Of a stretch of 64,000 nt of DNA, positions 50,260 to 58,406 are shown piece by piece (the first letter of the stretch is position 1; every line of letters starts with the position of its first letter). The translations under genes were made by a program, and so were the position numbers. Source of the stretch: Flavobacteriales bacterium (GTDB lineage Bacteria > Bacteroidota > Bacteroidia > CAIKAF01); contig JAKRSD010000020.1 of NCBI GenBank assembly GCA_022402535.1, positions 285,341 to 349,340 on the forward strand, given 5' to 3'. The notes under the pieces are model-generated. The model saw nothing but the letters and a program-made list of their open reading frames with translations. It was not told where the DNA came from and searched no databases.

Positions 50260-51111
50260 TTATACAGTCGCCTTTTCGGCTTCAGCCGCTTCTTCTTCCT
50301 GTTTCTTTTTTAGCTGTTTTTGTTCATCCATAATTACCTGATAATTGTTCAGAATGGCGCCGACCAAAAGATTCAACAGTAAAAAAGCAGAGAGAATAAA
50401 CCACAAAATATGAAATGTGGTAATAATGGTTTCGGATGAATGAATTAAACCCATTTCATTAGCCAAAATAAGATTGTATCGAATGTCGGTCCAATCTTCC
50501 CCGGTTAGAATTCTAAAAAGCGTAAACATGGTTTCGCCCAGTGTTCCGTAAGGGTCGGGGGCAATGGTGGGTGCATTAGGGGCCAGTTCGGAGTATTCCG
50601 TAAGTTTGGCGGCCACTTCAGGTGATGCATTTGCCGCATCGGGTAACTTAAATAGCGTAACTCCAATGATGGAAAACAAATACATAAAAATAAAAAAGAA
50701 CAAGGCATTGTACGATAGCGCACTGAATGAACGGATAAGCACCGAAACAATCAACTTAATCTCTGGCGCGGCGCGGAATAGACGCATAACCCGGAAAACC
50801 CGAAGCACACGGATGGCTGTAACCATGCCTGCTTCTGAGAACATGGATTCGGGTATGAAACTGACAATCACAATGGATAAATCAAATACATTCCACCCAT
50901 CGCTGAAAAAGGATTTCACACTGTCTTTGGCAATCCAACGGACAATAATTTCGAATGTGAATATATAAAGTGCCGCACTCTGAATACCATGAATCAACGG
51001 TGTGGTAAAATAGGTTTCTACACCAATTAACACACTGTTTACGATAATTACCAGAATGATAAAAATTTCAAAGATTTTAGAATTTGCGAGTCGTTTTGCT
51101 TGTGAAATCAT
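50260..51111 (-). CDS. Voltage-gated cation channel with Ca-type selectivity filter
   Basis: A 283-residue six-helix channel of the NaChBac/NavAb fold. S4 shows five Arg at every third position (AIRVLRVFRVMRLFRAAP), S5-S6 enclose an extended turret (about 40 residues rich in Ala, Pro and acidic residues) and the pore loop TGEDWTD at T203-D209. Bacterial Na channels have TLESWxx; here the Asp at 206 and 209 match the acidic positions that make an engineered NavAb calcium-selective. A charged coiled coil ends the protein (DEQKQLKKKQEEEAAEAEK). Probably co-transcribed with the Crp/Fnr gene. Confidence 0.87.
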   Translation of the reverse strand: MISQAKRLANSKIFEIFIILVIIVNSVLIGVETYFTTPLIHGIQSAALYIFTFEIIVRWIAKDSVKSFFSDGWNVFDLSIVIVSFIPESMFSEAGMVTAIRVLRVFRVMRLFRAAPEIKLIVSVLIRSFSALSYNALFFFIFMYLFSIIGVTLFKLPDAANASPEVAAKLTEYSELAPNAPTIAPDPYGTLGETMFTLFRILTGEDWTDIRYNLILANEMGLIHSSETIITTFHILWFILSAFLLLNLLVGAILNNYQVIMDEQKQLKKKQEEEAAEAEKATV

Positions 51112-51129
51112 GGTTTAGTTTTAAGTATA

Positions 51130-51139
51130 TTAGCGCTAA
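51130..51139. promoter_or_regulatory. Palindrome TTAGCGCTAA upstream of the channel gene
   Basis: A perfect 10-bp palindrome 18 bp before the channel ATG. It could be an operator; nothing else supports that. Confidence 0.3.
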
Positions 51140-51141
51140 AT

Positions 51142-51441
51142 TTAAATAATTTCCAATACGGTTCTGAAAGCGGCCGCTTTATCTCCATATCGTTCTATAT
51201 GCTCTTTTTGTAATGCCGGCGCAAATTCGGTCTGATAGTTTTCCAACACCTCATGCGATTCGCAGGTATACTGAATGGCATAGGTTACCCCGGAGTTTTC
51301 GCCGGTAACCACTTTCAGAATCCGAAACTCGGAAAACATACCGGTAGCCATTACATCCGGAATGTGTTTTGTGCGCATCCATGCAAGCCAATCATGGGCT
51401 ATTTCAGTATCTACGCTTACGGTTACGTTGTATATAATCAT
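51142..51441 (-). CDS. DUF4286 family protein
   Basis: A 99-residue soluble protein with the DUF4286 pattern: MIIYNVTVSVDTEIAHDWLAW, then HIPDVMATGMFSEFRILKV and YAIQYTCESHEVLENYQ. The fold is probably a dimeric alpha-beta barrel like the antibiotic-biosynthesis monooxygenase group. No catalytic residues can be named. It ends 30 bp before the channel gene on the same strand. Confidence 0.83.
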   Translation of the reverse strand: MIIYNVTVSVDTEIAHDWLAWMRTKHIPDVMATGMFSEFRILKVVTGENSGVTYAIQYTCESHEVLENYQTEFAPALQKEHIERYGDKAAAFRTVLEII

Positions 51442-51461
51442 GATCAGTATTGAGAAGTTAG

Positions 51462-51560
51462 TATTGAGTATTTAGACAAGAGTATCAGGTATAAAGTATC
51501 AGGTAGCAAGATTTGGATATTGAGTATTTAGATTTGAATTGAGATGCAAGAGCCATGAAC
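51462..51560. repeat. Word repeats upstream of DUF4286
   Basis: Direct repeats TATTGAGTATTTAGA (51462-51476, 51518-51532), AGTATCAGGTA (51481-51491, 51495-51505) and AGATGCAAGA (two copies near 51542-51572). No gene here. Confidence 0.55.
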
Positions 51561-51634
51561 CAAGATGCAAGACGCAATTAATGAATCTAAAATTATAACA
51601 TTCAAAGCGGGAAATTAGCACTTCATCAAATTAA

Positions 51635-52528
51635 TTAAACCGCCGCCAACAGTATTTTCCAGGCTTCGTCGGTGCGCTCGTTTTCCAAGAGTTTGTGTGC
51701 AATTTCGTGAGCCCGGGTGCCCATTTCGCCTGATGAAAAACCTAACGCGCTGCAAATCTCATCTGCCTGTCCCGATTGTAAAAAATCCTGTATTTCATCG
51801 GGTGTAGGAAGTTGTTCCACATTACCCAACCTGCCCAAATCGTTTCCGGTGAGCACGGTGCTCAAACGAATTTTTTCGGGCAATGCATCCACGCCGATTC
51901 CAAGGGTGGTTAACGGCTTCACCACCTCAAAAAGGGCGGAACCCGATGCGCGGGAATACCAATTTCCTCCCAAACGGGCCACCAAATCTATTTTTTGCTG
52001 ATCGATCTGTCCTTTTTCGTCCAAAACTGATTCGCTTACATGAATGCGCTTAATTTCGCAGATAATGAGATTCCCGGCACCGCCTTCGTTTCCGGTTTCG
52101 ATAATCTGTTTTACCACACACTCCAACTGCATGGGGCTTTCCTTTACCCTGAAAGGGCGCACGGTTTCTGAAGGTTCGGCAGTAAAACCGGCTTTTTCAA
52201 ATTCGTTTACCCCTTTCGGATATTCTGTACTGCTGAGCGAAGCCTGCTGCACCATGGCATAATTCACCACATTAATCACCACTTCGGGCACTTCCATTAC
52301 ATTTTCCAACGTATGTTTTATGGTGTTATCGCGCACGCGGCGTGCCGGCGAAAAAATGAGCGTAGGCGGATTGGATCCGAAAATGTTGAAAAAACTGAAT
52401 GGAGACAGGTTCGGATTTCCGTCTTTATCTACCGTGCTGGCAAACGCGATGGGCCTGGGTGCCACACCTGCCTGCAGGTAATTCATGAGTTCGGGAACCG
52501 ATTTATCTTTGGGACTGAATGAAATCAT
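51635..52528 (-). CDS. Flavin reductase-like FMN-binding split-barrel protein
   Basis: A 297-residue protein from the ATG at 52528 (MISFSPKDKSVPELMNYL). The flavin-reductase core is seen in PRPIAFASTVDKDGNPNLSPFSFFN, LIFSPARRVRDNTIKH and EVVINVVNYAMVQQASLSSTEY, followed by a longer C-terminal extension (DEIQDFLQSGQADEICSALGF) that is typical of Bacteroidota members. It may supply reduced flavin or carry out a flavin-linked reduction; the partner is unknown. Word repeats occupy the gaps on both sides. Confidence 0.85.
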   Translation of the reverse strand: MISFSPKDKSVPELMNYLQAGVAPRPIAFASTVDKDGNPNLSPFSFFNIFGSNPPTLIFSPARRVRDNTIKHTLENVMEVPEVVINVVNYAMVQQASLSSTEYPKGVNEFEKAGFTAEPSETVRPFRVKESPMQLECVVKQIIETGNEGGAGNLIICEIKRIHVSESVLDEKGQIDQQKIDLVARLGGNWYSRASGSALFEVVKPLTTLGIGVDALPEKIRLSTVLTGNDLGRLGNVEQLPTPDEIQDFLQSGQADEICSALGFSSGEMGTRAHEIAHKLLENERTDEAWKILLAAV

Positions 52529-52556
52529 GTTACTAATTTTATATGTGAAAGACATA

Positions 52557-52655
52557 AGTATCAAGTAGCAGGTATCAAGAATCCTGTGTTAAGAATGGAG
52601 GTTGTTAAATGTCGTAAACCAGTCCTGATACTTGATACTAAATACCTGATACTAC
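52557..52655. repeat. Word repeats in inverted orientation between flavin reductase and accA
   Basis: AAGTATCAAGTAGCAGGTATCAAG near 52557-52580 and its inverse CTGATACTTGATAC...ATACCTGATAC near 52626-52654. The same AGTATCA-GGTA words as in the 51.5-kb gap; together they flank the flavin reductase gene. Confidence 0.55.
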
Positions 52656-52656
52656 C

Positions 52657-53610
52657 TTAATCTTCAAAAACCCCCATCGCTTCAAACTTTTTGATTCGCT
52701 GTTCAATGCGTTTTTCTGGTTTTATTTTTTTGAGTTTAGCAAGTTGTTCGGTTACGGTTTGTTTCAAAATTTGGGCAGCTTCTTCCGGGTTTACATGGGC
52801 TCCCCCTTCAGGTTCGGGAATAATTCCGTCTATCAGCTTATTGGCCAACATATCTTCAGACGTGAGTTTCAGCGCTTCGGCCGCTTTTTCTTTGAAATCC
52901 CAGCTTCTCCACAAGATAGAAGAACAGGATTCCGGGGAAATCACGGAGTACCAGGTGTACTGCATCATCAGCACTTTATCGCCTACTCCTATGCCCAACG
53001 CACCACCCGATGCCCCTTCTCCGATAATTACACAGATAATGGGCACAGTAATGTTGAACATCTCGTAAATGTTTCGGGCTATGGCCTCACCCTGCCCGCG
53101 CTCTTCGGCTTCAATGCCGGGATAGGCGCCCGGCGTATCAATCAGACAGACAATGGGCACATTGAATTTTTCGGCCAGTTTCATTAATCGCAAGGCTTTA
53201 CGATACCCTTCGGGGTTTGCCATTCCAAAATTCCGATACATGCGCATTTTGGCATTAATTCCTTTCTGCTGACCGATAAACATCACGGGTTCTCCGTTCA
53301 GTTTGCCGAATCCGCCCACCATGGCTTTATCATCTTTCACGGTGCGGTCGCCATGCAACTCAATAAATGTGTTATCGCTCAGAATATTAAAATAATGCAA
53401 CGCGTACGGACGGTCGGGATGACGGCTTACCTGCACTTTTTGCCAGGCAGTAAGGTTTCCGTAGATTTCTTTACGGGTATTTTTAATTTTCTGCTCCAAT
53501 TCAGAAGTGGTGGCAGAGCCATCTATTCCTGTGTTTTCGGCTATTTGTCTGGCCTTTTCCAGCTCCTCTTCGAGCAGGCGGATAGGCTCTTCAAAATCAA
53601 GGTAGTTCAT
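52657..53610 (-). CDS. accA: Acetyl-CoA carboxylase carboxyltransferase alpha subunit
   Basis: Carries out the second half reaction of malonyl-CoA formation with AccD. 317 residues from the ATG at 53610 ([17 protein letters not shown]); the upstream frame extension is not family-like. Seen: ITAWQKVQ-type region [67 protein letters not shown] and [17 protein letters not shown]. AccD is not adjacent. Start at the conserved position. Confidence 0.95.
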   Translation of the reverse strand: MNYLDFEEPIRLLEEELEKARQIAENTGIDGSATTSELEQKIKNTRKEIYGNLTAWQKVQVSRHPDRPYALHYFNILSDNTFIELHGDRTVKDDKAMVGGFGKLNGEPVMFIGQQKGINAKMRMYRNFGMANPEGYRKALRLMKLAEKFNVPIVCLIDTPGAYPGIEAEERGQGEAIARNIYEMFNITVPIICVIIGEGASGGALGIGVGDKVLMMQYTWYSVISPESCSSILWRSWDFKEKAAEALKLTSEDMLANKLIDGIIPEPEGGAHVNPEEAAQILKQTVTEQLAKLKKIKPEKRIEQRIKKFEAMGVFED

Positions 53611-53758
53611 ATTCTTTTCTTGGTTTATATGTTGAAAAGCAGGGGCAAATTTACCCAAATTCCCGTGAAATGTACTTTTCCTTTGTCTGCACCTACAAAT
53701 CAGCCGAAAGAAGTATCTTCGCAGCCGTATTTGTTAAACCAAATTGGCAAAAAATATC

Positions 53759-54730
53759 ATGAAAGGACCGATTTCAAACTTCATCACCCACCATTATAAA
53801 CATTTTAATGCTGCGGCGTTAGTGGATGCCGCCCAAGGCTATGAAACCCATCTGCTCGAAGGCGGAAAAATGATGGTTACCCTCGCCGGCGCCATGAGTA
53901 CCGCTGAACTGGGCAAATCATTCGCCGAAATGATCCGTCAGGGAAAAGTGGATATCATTTCCTGCACGGGTGCCAACCTCGAAGAAGATGTGATGAACCT
54001 CGTGGCGCATTCGCATTACAAGCGTGTGCCCAATTATCGCGACCTGACTCCGCAGGATGAGTGGGATCTGCTGGAAAATCATTACAACCGGGTTACCGAC
54101 ACCTGCATTCCGGAGGAAGAAGCATTTCGTCGTTTGCAGAAACATTTGGAGAAGGCATGGAAAGATGCCGAAGCCAAGGGTGAACGTTATTTTCCGCATG
54201 AGTTTTTATACAAAGTGGTGCTCAGCGGGGAATTGGAGCAGTATTATGAAATAGATCCGAAGGACAGTTGGATTGTGGCGGCTGCACAAAAAAATATTCC
54301 CATTGTGGTTCCGGGCTGGGAAGACAGTACCACCGGAAACATATTTGCCAGTTATGTGATTAAAGGCGAACTGAAAGCCTCAACCGTGAAAAGCGGCATT
54401 GAGTACATGGTTTGGCTGGCCGACTGGTATCGCAAAAACAGCGAAGGAAAAGGCGTGGGCTTTTTCCAGATTGGCGGTGGTATCGCCGGCGACTTCCCCA
54501 TCTGTGTGGTGCCTATGATGTACCAAGATTTGGAATGGCATGACGTACCCTTCTGGAGTTATTTCTGCCAGATTTCTGATTCTACCACCAGCTATGGTTC
54601 CTACTCGGGTGCCGTCCCCAATGAAAAGATTACCTGGGGTAAATTAGATATTAATACGCCCAAATTTATCGTTGAGTCGGATGCCACCATTGTGGCCCCT
54701 CTCATTTTTGCTTACGTACTGGGCTGGTAA
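53759..54730 (+). CDS. Deoxyhypusine synthase-like protein
   Basis: A 323-residue NAD-dependent enzyme of the deoxyhypusine/homospermidine synthase family, from the ATG at 53759 (MKGPISNFITHHYKHFNAA). Seen: DIISCTGANLEEDVMNLVAHSHY, VPGWEDSTTGNIFASY, FFQIGGGIAGDFPICVVPMM and the catalytic Lys at about K295 in KITWGKLDI. Bacteria lack eIF5A, so hypusine formation is excluded; homospermidine or another aminobutyl transfer from spermidine is the likely reaction. Terminator follows at 54750. Confidence 0.85.
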   Translation: MKGPISNFITHHYKHFNAAALVDAAQGYETHLLEGGKMMVTLAGAMSTAELGKSFAEMIRQGKVDIISCTGANLEEDVMNLVAHSHYKRVPNYRDLTPQDEWDLLENHYNRVTDTCIPEEEAFRRLQKHLEKAWKDAEAKGERYFPHEFLYKVVLSGELEQYYEIDPKDSWIVAAAQKNIPIVVPGWEDSTTGNIFASYVIKGELKASTVKSGIEYMVWLADWYRKNSEGKGVGFFQIGGGIAGDFPICVVPMMYQDLEWHDVPFWSYFCQISDSTTSYGSYSGAVPNEKITWGKLDINTPKFIVESDATIVAPLIFAYVLGW

Positions 54731-54749
54731 ATGCTCTTTTTCGATTTTT

Positions 54750-54786
54750 AAATCTGCTTCCGTTAGATACGGAGGCAGATTTTTTT
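54750..54786 (+). terminator. Strong terminator
   Basis: AAATCTGCTTCCG (54750-54762) and CGGAGGCAGATTT (54770-54782) form a 13-bp stem (one G-U) with a 7-base loop and a T run. It closes the deoxyhypusine synthase-like gene. Confidence 0.88.
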
Positions 54787-54868
54787 CGTTTCAGAATCAC
54801 AAAATACACCATTTGTGTTATTGGGAACACTGCATGATATGCGACTTTTGTGAAATATAAAAGTAGTT

Positions 54869-55378
54869 ATGAAAAAGCATTCAATTCTTGGTTTATTTTT
54901 TCTTTTGGGCAGTCTGACGCTTTTCAATGCGTGTAAAAAAGACAATTGGGATGATGCCGATTTTCGATGTAAAATCAATGGAAAGGAGTTTATTGCCACA
55001 CCCAAATTTGCCAATGGAAACGTGGATTTACCTTCAAACTTAAATGAACCCTTTGTACTTCGTGTATCCGGCACACGTCTTACTTCGTTTTTCGACAAGA
55101 AAAAACCACACGGCGAAATGAAACTCAGCATGTCGTTTTTACCCGAAGAAATCGGTGTTGAAAAAAGCGGAGGTAATCAGTTTTTCTATTTTGGAAATAA
55201 TTACCTTGATGATACATTCCGCAGTATATCCGGACAACTCCCCAGCATGTTTGTCATTGATGAGTTTGACCAAACAAACAAAAGGGTTAAAGGCCGTTTT
55301 GAAGCAGAAGCCCGTGCAGACAATGGGACTGTAATTTCAATAACCGAAGGATATTTTGATGTGAAATATGTAGATTGA
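54869..55378 (+). CDS. DUF6252-like lipoprotein
   Basis: A 169-residue outer-membrane lipoprotein candidate: signal, then lipobox LFNAC (Cys22). The body has FRCKINGKEFIATPKF near the start and VKGRFEAEARADNGTVISITEGYFDVKY at the end, the usual DUF6252 pattern split here by position (residues about 36-50 and 140-165). Function unknown. Its own promoter was not found; the terminator upstream separates it from the deoxyhypusine synthase-like gene. Confidence 0.7.
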   Translation: MKKHSILGLFFLLGSLTLFNACKKDNWDDADFRCKINGKEFIATPKFANGNVDLPSNLNEPFVLRVSGTRLTSFFDKKKPHGEMKLSMSFLPEEIGVEKSGGNQFFYFGNNYLDDTFRSISGQLPSMFVIDEFDQTNKRVKGRFEAEARADNGTVISITEGYFDVKYVD

Positions 55379-55483
55379 TTAATCAATCTGGTGATATATT
55401 TTAAATGTTCGGATAAAAATCCAAACCGTTAGAAGATAGATTATTTTGCTGCTTTAAGTGGATATGGTCGGTTTAAAAATAAA

Positions 55484-56092
55484 TTACCACACAAAACCGA
55501 TCCACTCGGGATTTTCATCAAAAATATTGAAGCCTCCCTTTCCGTTGGGCCACATTACCACGCCCTTAAAATCGCCGGCTGTATCAAAAAAGTTGAATCC
55601 GCCGGCTTCATTAAATACCCAGTAACCGGTCCAGTTTCCATCGGTATCAAACTCAGTAATTACCCTTCCGGGCCAGGCTTCCACCAATAATGCCGCCGGT
55701 TTAGCCTGTAAAGTATACACCACAGCCGTAAGGTAAAAAAACGGATTCAGGTCAGGGTTATATTTAGGATCCAGCTCTTTGTTATATAACGGGTTAATTT
55801 CTGCCTGAAAATAGGGGTTGATAGACGGGTTAAAAACCGGATTGATATCCGGGTTGAATGCAGGATTCAATTTGGCATGAAAACGCGGGTGAAGCAGTGT
55901 GCTGAAATTCGGATTGATATCCGGATCATTTGACGGATTCAAAAAAGCGTTGAATTGCGGATTGCGATTAGCCGGTATCTGAAAGGCTTGTGAAAATCCA
56001 TTGAGGGAATACAACAGAAAGAGGAAGAGGAATCCGGATTTTATACCTTTGGCACACCATGGCAGAGAAAAAGTCAAGCAGGCTGGCATCAT
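55484..56092 (-). CDS. Secreted protein with ten NPxF octapeptide repeats
   Basis: A 202-residue exported protein. The signal peptide's hydrophobic core is FLFLFLLYSL, cleaved near GFSQ-A. Residues 44 to 119 are ten consecutive 8-residue units with N-P (once H-P, once D-P) at 44, 52, 60, 68, 76, 84, 92, 100, 108 and 116, consensus N-P-x-F/Y-N-x-x-I/L, with no gap. The C-terminal 80 residues carry about three GGFN-F/I-FD units. I know no function. The start codon overlaps the plus-strand M23 gene by 34 bp, so the true start may be downstream. Confidence 0.68.
   Translation of the reverse strand: MMPACLTFSLPWCAKGIKSGFLFLFLLYSLNGFSQAFQIPANRNPQFNAFLNPSNDPDINPNFSTLLHPRFHAKLNPAFNPDINPVFNPSINPYFQAEINPLYNKELDPKYNPDLNPFFYLTAVVYTLQAKPAALLVEAWPGRVITEFDTDGNWTGYWVFNEAGGFNFFDTAGDFKGVVMWPNGKGGFNIFDENPEWIGFVW
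56044..56051 (+). promoter_or_regulatory. -7 element TACCTTTG of the M23-GH3 unit
   Basis: TACCTTTG ends 7 bases before the M23 ATG at 56059 and lies inside the 5' coding part of the oppositely oriented octapeptide gene. No TTG partner seen. Confidence 0.5.
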
Positions 56093-56916
56093 TTTATAAG
56101 CGGTTACGTTACAAATATCGCTTTAAAATCTTGAACGAGTCCACCTTTGAGGAGGTTACGTCGTTTCGTCTTTCGCGGATGAACCTGTTTGTGGCAGGAG
56201 GAGTATTCAGCATTTTTATGGTTTTGGTTACCACGGTTATTATTGCCTTTACCCCGCTTCGCGAATACATTCCCGGATACGGAAGTGTGGCCGAACAGCG
56301 AAGACTGCTGGAGTTATCCGCCATGACCGATTCCATGGAAAATCAACTGCTGTACAAAGATTATTTCATTCAGAATATTCAAAACCTGGTTTTGGGAAAA
56401 GAACCGGTGGAAACATTTCAGGCGTTTAAAGACTCCTCGGTAAACTACCGTGAAATTGAAAACATAAAATCACCGGAAGATTCGGCACTCCGGGCCGAAA
56501 TGAGCGGACTCGAATACAGTGGCAGCAAAACGGGGATTAAAAGTCGGGCTATCGTTTTTATGCCTCCCGTGAAAGGGATGATCAGCGCGCCGTTTATGTC
56601 GGGCGGTAACCATGCCGCACTCGACATCACCGCGTCGAAAAACGAAACCGTGAAAGCCGTAGCGGACGGAACCGTTCTGCTTTCTGCCTACACGGCCGAA
56701 ACAGGTCACGTGCTGATGCTGCAACATGCCTCGGAATTTATTTCGGTGTATAAGCACAACGCCTCCCGCCTCAAAAAACAAGGCGAATTTGTAAAAGCGG
56801 GCGAACCCATAGCGTTTATCGGCAACTCAGGGGAACTCACCTCCGGGCCGCATCTTCATTTTGAGTTATGGCTTAAAGGCCGCCCCGTAAATCCTACGGA
56901 TTATATCACTTTTTAA
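56059..56916 (+). CDS. M23 family (LytM-type) metallopeptidase
   Basis: A 285-residue envelope protein: one membrane helix (about residues 41-65, FVAGGVFSIFMVLVTTVII), a short coiled linker, and a LytM domain with zinc-site residues in NHAALDIT and GPHLHFELW. The intact HxH and H..D pattern fits an active endopeptidase, acting on peptidoglycan cross-links or on another surface substrate. Start at 56059 agrees with a -7 element 7 bases before it. The gene ends 2 bp before a GH3 gene, so the two are coupled. Confidence 0.87.
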   Translation: MAEKKSSRLASFYKRLRYKYRFKILNESTFEEVTSFRLSRMNLFVAGGVFSIFMVLVTTVIIAFTPLREYIPGYGSVAEQRRLLELSAMTDSMENQLLYKDYFIQNIQNLVLGKEPVETFQAFKDSSVNYREIENIKSPEDSALRAEMSGLEYSGSKTGIKSRAIVFMPPVKGMISAPFMSGGNHAALDITASKNETVKAVADGTVLLSAYTAETGHVLMLQHASEFISVYKHNASRLKKQGEFVKAGEPIAFIGNSGELTSGPHLHFELWLKGRPVNPTDYITF

Positions 56917-56918
56917 GT

Positions 56919-58406
56919 ATGGGACTGAAAGCCTTTTTCATAAAACCCTTTGCTGCCATACGGGCTAAAGCCGTAAAAAAAACCGCAGCAAACGCGCTTA
57001 AAAACCAGGAAAAAACATGGCAGAAGCTTCTGCAGCAAGGAAAGAACACCGCTTTCGGGAAAGCCCATAAACTGGAAAAAATAAACACCTACGAAGAGTT
57101 TAAAAAACATGTTCCCGTAAGAGATTATGAAGAACTGAAGCCCTGGTTCGACCGTACGGCATCCGGCGAAGAAAATGTACTTTGGCCCGGGAAACCGGTG
57201 TATCTGGCCAAAACATCGGGCACAACTTCCGGAGCAAAATATATTCCCATCACCAAAGAATCGGCTCCTTATCACATGCAATCGGCGCGTGATGCCGTAT
57301 TCTGCCATATTGCCAAAACCGGCAATGCATCGGTTATGGACGGAAGGCTCATTTTCTTATCAGGAAGTCCCAAACTTGAAAACAAAAACGGCATCCTGAC
57401 CGGAAGGCTCAGCGGCATTTCCAATCATATGGTGCCGGGCTGGCTCAAAAAAAATCAAGTGCCCAGCTGGGAAACCAATTGCATTGAAGATTGGGAAGAA
57501 AAAGTAGATGCCATCGTGAAGGAAACCCAACACCTGGATATGCGTCTCATCAGCGGAATACCGGCCTGGGTGCAGATGTATTTTGAAAAATTGCTTGAAA
57601 AATCAGGTAAAAAAACCATTCTGGAACTGTTTCCCAACTTTTCGGTGTTTGTTTACGGAGGCGTGAATTATGAACCTTACCGGGCCAAACTCGAATCGCT
57701 TATGGGGGGGCGAATTCCTTCGGTGGAAACCTATCCGGCTTCTGAAGGATTTTTTGCCTACAGCGACCCCGATACCGAGGAAGGTCTGCTGTTGCTAACC
57801 GATAACGGCATTTTTTATGAGTTTATTCCGTCCGAAGAATATTTTGATGAAAACCCGACGCGGCTCAGGCTTCACGAAGTAGAATTGAACAAAAATTATG
57901 CGCTCATTCTCACTACCAATGCCGGTCTTTGGGCTTATTCCATAGGCGATACCGTACGTTTTGTATCCAAAAATCCGTATCGCATTCTGGTTACGGGGCG
58001 CATTAAACACTATATTTCTGCCTTTGGGGAGCATGTTATCGGGGAAGAAGTGGATTATGCCATGAACAAAGCCTGTGAAGCCACAGGAGCCCAAATTGCC
58101 GAGTTTCATGTGGCCCCTCAGGTGAACCCGGCAGAAGGAGAACTACCCTATCACGAGTGGTTTGTGGAATTTTCGATAATGCCTGACGATATGGAGTTAT
58201 TTCGGGAAGTATTGGACAAAGAAATGTGCCTGAAAAATGTGTATTACCGAGATTTAATTGAAGGAAAAATACTTCAGCCCGCCAGGGTGAAACCATTAGA
58301 AAAAGATGCATTTATCCGCTACATGAAAAGTCAGGGAAAACTGGGCGGACAAAACAAAGTACCCCGATTGGGCAACGACCGCAGCTTAGCCGAAAAACTC
58401 ATCTAA
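56919..58406 (+). CDS. GH3-family acyl-acid amido synthetase (copy 2)
   Basis: A 495-residue GH3 adenylating enzyme. Seen: LAKTSGTTSGAKYIPIT (ATP site), YPASEGFFAY, the C-terminal YSIGDTVRFV and TGRIKHYISAFGEHV. It is a paralogue of the 9.4-10.9 kb gene but lies next to a cell-wall peptidase instead of an exporter. A substrate released from peptidoglycan or linked to it is one reading; nothing proves it. The stop overlaps the converging membrane protein gene by 4 bp. Confidence 0.87.
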   Translation: MGLKAFFIKPFAAIRAKAVKKTAANALKNQEKTWQKLLQQGKNTAFGKAHKLEKINTYEEFKKHVPVRDYEELKPWFDRTASGEENVLWPGKPVYLAKTSGTTSGAKYIPITKESAPYHMQSARDAVFCHIAKTGNASVMDGRLIFLSGSPKLENKNGILTGRLSGISNHMVPGWLKKNQVPSWETNCIEDWEEKVDAIVKETQHLDMRLISGIPAWVQMYFEKLLEKSGKKTILELFPNFSVFVYGGVNYEPYRAKLESLMGGRIPSVETYPASEGFFAYSDPDTEEGLLLLTDNGIFYEFIPSEEYFDENPTRLRLHEVELNKNYALILTTNAGLWAYSIGDTVRFVSKNPYRILVTGRIKHYISAFGEHVIGEEVDYAMNKACEATGAQIAEFHVAPQVNPAEGELPYHEWFVEFSIMPDDMELFREVLDKEMCLKNVYYRDLIEGKILQPARVKPLEKDAFIRYMKSQGKLGGQNKVPRLGNDRSLAEKLI

